Source: QYOJ01 sp964616825 | GTDB taxonomy: Bacteria; Bacteroidota; Bacteroidia; Bacteroidales; FEN-979 | DNA: 34,191 nt | Reading direction: 5' to 3' | Assembly: GCA_964616825.1 (NCBI GenBank) | Contig: CAZTSX010000024.1 | Location: forward strand, 1-34,191 | Shown: positions 32,830 to 34,191 of the stretch, one piece after another | How positions within the stretch are numbered: position 1 is the first letter of the stretch | How the letters are laid out: each line of letters starts with the position of its first letter | The notes under the pieces: generated by a model | Seen by the model: only the letters and a program-made list of their open reading frames with translations | The model's database searches: none | What the model was told of the DNA's origin: nothing | Program-made: the position numbers and the translations under genes

Positions 32830-34128
32830 TTACTTATTAATTTTTCGGGGAACGAATTTTATGCTATAGATAGCCATAATGACCATCACCAGAACAATTA
32901 CAAACCATAGCTCATCCAGATTTGCCGAGATAAAAGCCGAGATAATGAAAATGGATGACATAGCTACGATAATTTTCGTACTCCAACTGCCAGTTCCTTT
33001 CTCCCTTTCCTGTTTAATAAGTGCTATACCCGACCAGAAATAGGGGAAGAGCAGCAGAAGTACTGAGATCGTCACGGTAATATTAAACGCGGTAGCTATA
33101 CCACTTCCCAGCAGCATCAGGAGGCCCTGAAGGATAGTCATGATAATTCCATTGATTACCAGTCCTTTGCTATTGATTCCGTATTTGTTTGTATACGAAT
33201 AGGCCTTCGGGAGAAAGCCATTATCTGCGCTTGTCTTGGCTGCACTGGCTGATGACAGGTTCCAGACGAGGAAGCTTGCAATACAGGCAATAGCCATCAC
33301 AACAGAAACCACTTCACCTACGATCTTGGAATCAAAGATCTTTTGCATCGCCAACGCAAAAGAGGCCGGTGCAGTCTGAATTTCCTTAGCTGAAAACATC
33401 CCTTCGATAACTGTAGTAGATACAATATAGATTACAGCCACAATGATAAATCCGGTAATCGTTGCGATCGGGACGATCTTTTTTGGATTCCTGATATGCG
33501 CATTGTTATTTGCTACACTTTCTACACCTACATAAGCGAATATTAAAATGGCAAATCCCGACATGATTGCCCTGCCATTGCTTTTGCCACCTACATTCCA
33601 GTTACTGGTGAACTGTGACGGATCAAAATCAAACCACCCGGCAACGGAGGTGATGATTACAGAAAGAAGCAGCATTGTTACAGTAATCGTAACGATTTTT
33701 GTAATAATCCCCACACCCCGTAATGATAATGCAATAAACACCCAGATAAGAATAATCACCACAATCCCAAGAATAATCGGATGCTTTAGCTGTGGGATGA
33801 AAAATTCAAGATAACCCAGTCCGGCAATCAGAATGGAGACATTGGAAATCAGGTTTCCATAAACGTAGAAGAAACCACTCTTCGCGCCCAGAACAGGATT
33901 TACATAAGTCGCTAAACCTGTTGGGCTGGAATCTTTAAACCGCTTACCAGCACGCATATAGACAAGTGTAAGAAACAGCGCGCCAATGGTAACGAGAACA
34001 AAAGAGATCACTGTAATTGAGCCATTAAAAGCCAATTGCTGAGGAAGCGCAATGACGCCACTACCGGCAAGACTTGATACAATCAAAGCGATTGCTCCTA
34101 TCATGCCTAATTTCTTCTTATCAGTCAT
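32830..34128 (-). CDS. AdiC/PotE-like amino acid-amine antiporter
   Basis: This 432-residue APC transporter with twelve hydrophobic segments starts KLGMIGAIALIVSSLAGSGVIALP (helix 1 unwound motif SLAGSGV). It has FAYVGVESVANNNAHIRNPKK, where the Glu matches the proton/substrate-coupling Glu208 of AdiC, the NPK-PIATITG loop, and VWNLSSASAAKTSADNGFLP, where Trp corresponds to AdiC Trp293. Lying directly upstream of the decarboxylase, it most likely swaps external arginine for internal agmatine. PotE/CadB-like substrates remain possible. Confidence 0.85.
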   Translation of the reverse strand: MTDKKKLGMIGAIALIVSSLAGSGVIALPQQLAFNGSITVISFVLVTIGALFLTLVYMRAGKRFKDSSPTGLATYVNPVLGAKSGFFYVYGNLISNVSILIAGLGYLEFFIPQLKHPIILGIVVIILIWVFIALSLRGVGIITKIVTITVTMLLLSVIITSVAGWFDFDPSQFTSNWNVGGKSNGRAIMSGFAILIFAYVGVESVANNNAHIRNPKKIVPIATITGFIIVAVIYIVSTTVIEGMFSAKEIQTAPASFALAMQKIFDSKIVGEVVSVVMAIACIASFLVWNLSSASAAKTSADNGFLPKAYSYTNKYGINSKGLVINGIIMTILQGLLMLLGSGIATAFNITVTISVLLLLFPYFWSGIALIKQEREKGTGSWSTKIIVAMSSIFIISAFISANLDELWFVIVLVMVIMAIYSIKFVPRKINK

Positions 34129-34140
34129 ACAGGTTGTTTG

Positions 34141-34191
34141 TTAATTGATTCTTACGGTAATGAAAGGATTGATCGTGATTTCACCATCAAA
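34141..34191 (-). CDS. C-terminal end of an unidentified, possibly outer-membrane protein (partial)
   Basis: An open frame enters from the right edge and ends in FDGEITINPFITVRIN and a TAA stop, 12 nt before the AdiC-like start codon. The alternating hydrophobic pattern resembles the last strand of an outer-membrane beta-barrel. Sixteen residues are too few to name the family. Its position suggests it is co-transcribed with the antiporter and decarboxylase. Confidence 0.4.
   Translation of the reverse strand, partial: FDGEITINPFITVRIN

Overview
The window looks like a chromosomal segment of a Bacteroidota bacterium, most likely a Bacteroidia relative; this is inferred from gene content, not from a marker search. 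Pointers are: three secreted proteins ending in type IX secretion (T9SS) C-terminal domains, a TonB-dependent receptor with a carboxypeptidase-like N-terminal domain, the DUF1573-yajC-coaE block, menaquinone synthesis by the futalosine route (mqnA), and several TAnnTTTG boxes typical of the phylum's sigma factor. No tRNA, rRNA, CRISPR array or insertion-sequence transposase was seen. No gap between genes exceeds about 150 bases.

Layout. 1-2.4 kb: rpsA (cut at the left edge) with a long repetitive acidic N-terminal extension, divergent from a ychF-family gene with an atypical P-loop. 3.5-5.8 kb: a LytTR response regulator split by a +1 frameshift, then a polytopic glycosyltransferase-like membrane protein. 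5.9-9.6 kb: rlmD, aroK on the other strand, then a DUF1573 lipoprotein, yajC and coaE. 9.5-12.8 kb: a TonB-dependent receptor and mqnA. 12.83-13.37 kb: a four-helix-bundle (S23/IVP-type) gene framed by inverted arrays of a 7-bp repeat. 13.4-18.9 kb: yidC-pyrG, a PEP-synthase/PPDK regulatory kinase-pyrophosphorylase, and gapA. 19-21 kb: an ECF sigma factor, a single-pass putative anti-sigma protein and two Spy/CnrX-like proteins, resembling an envelope or metal stress cassette; then a small PAS protein. 21.6-29.1 kb: an M1 peptidase with a T9SS tail, a stand-alone PEP-utiliser swivelling-domain protein paired with a KASIII-like enzyme, a T9SS protein of unknown function and an Asp-box propeller T9SS protein. 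29-34.2 kb: an arginine-decarboxylase acid-resistance type operon, in order: end of an outer-membrane-like protein, AdiC-like antiporter, AdiA-like decarboxylase, and a second APC antiporter broken at a run of seven G.

How genes connect. aroK supplies the chorismate route that MqnA diverts to menaquinone. yajC and yidC serve membrane protein insertion. gapA and the PEP-synthase/PPDK regulator sit on central carbon flux. The adi-type operon would consume protons by exchanging arginine and agmatine.

The most unusual signals are (i) tandem 7-bp repeat arrays that abut stop codons, flank the four-helix-bundle gene as inverted repeats, and also occur inside the rlmD reading frame; (ii) the orphan phosphohistidine swivelling domain with its KASIII partner, behind a promoter carrying three TGTGCAA copies spaced exactly 10 bp; and (iii) two single-base frameshifts whose halves are otherwise intact.
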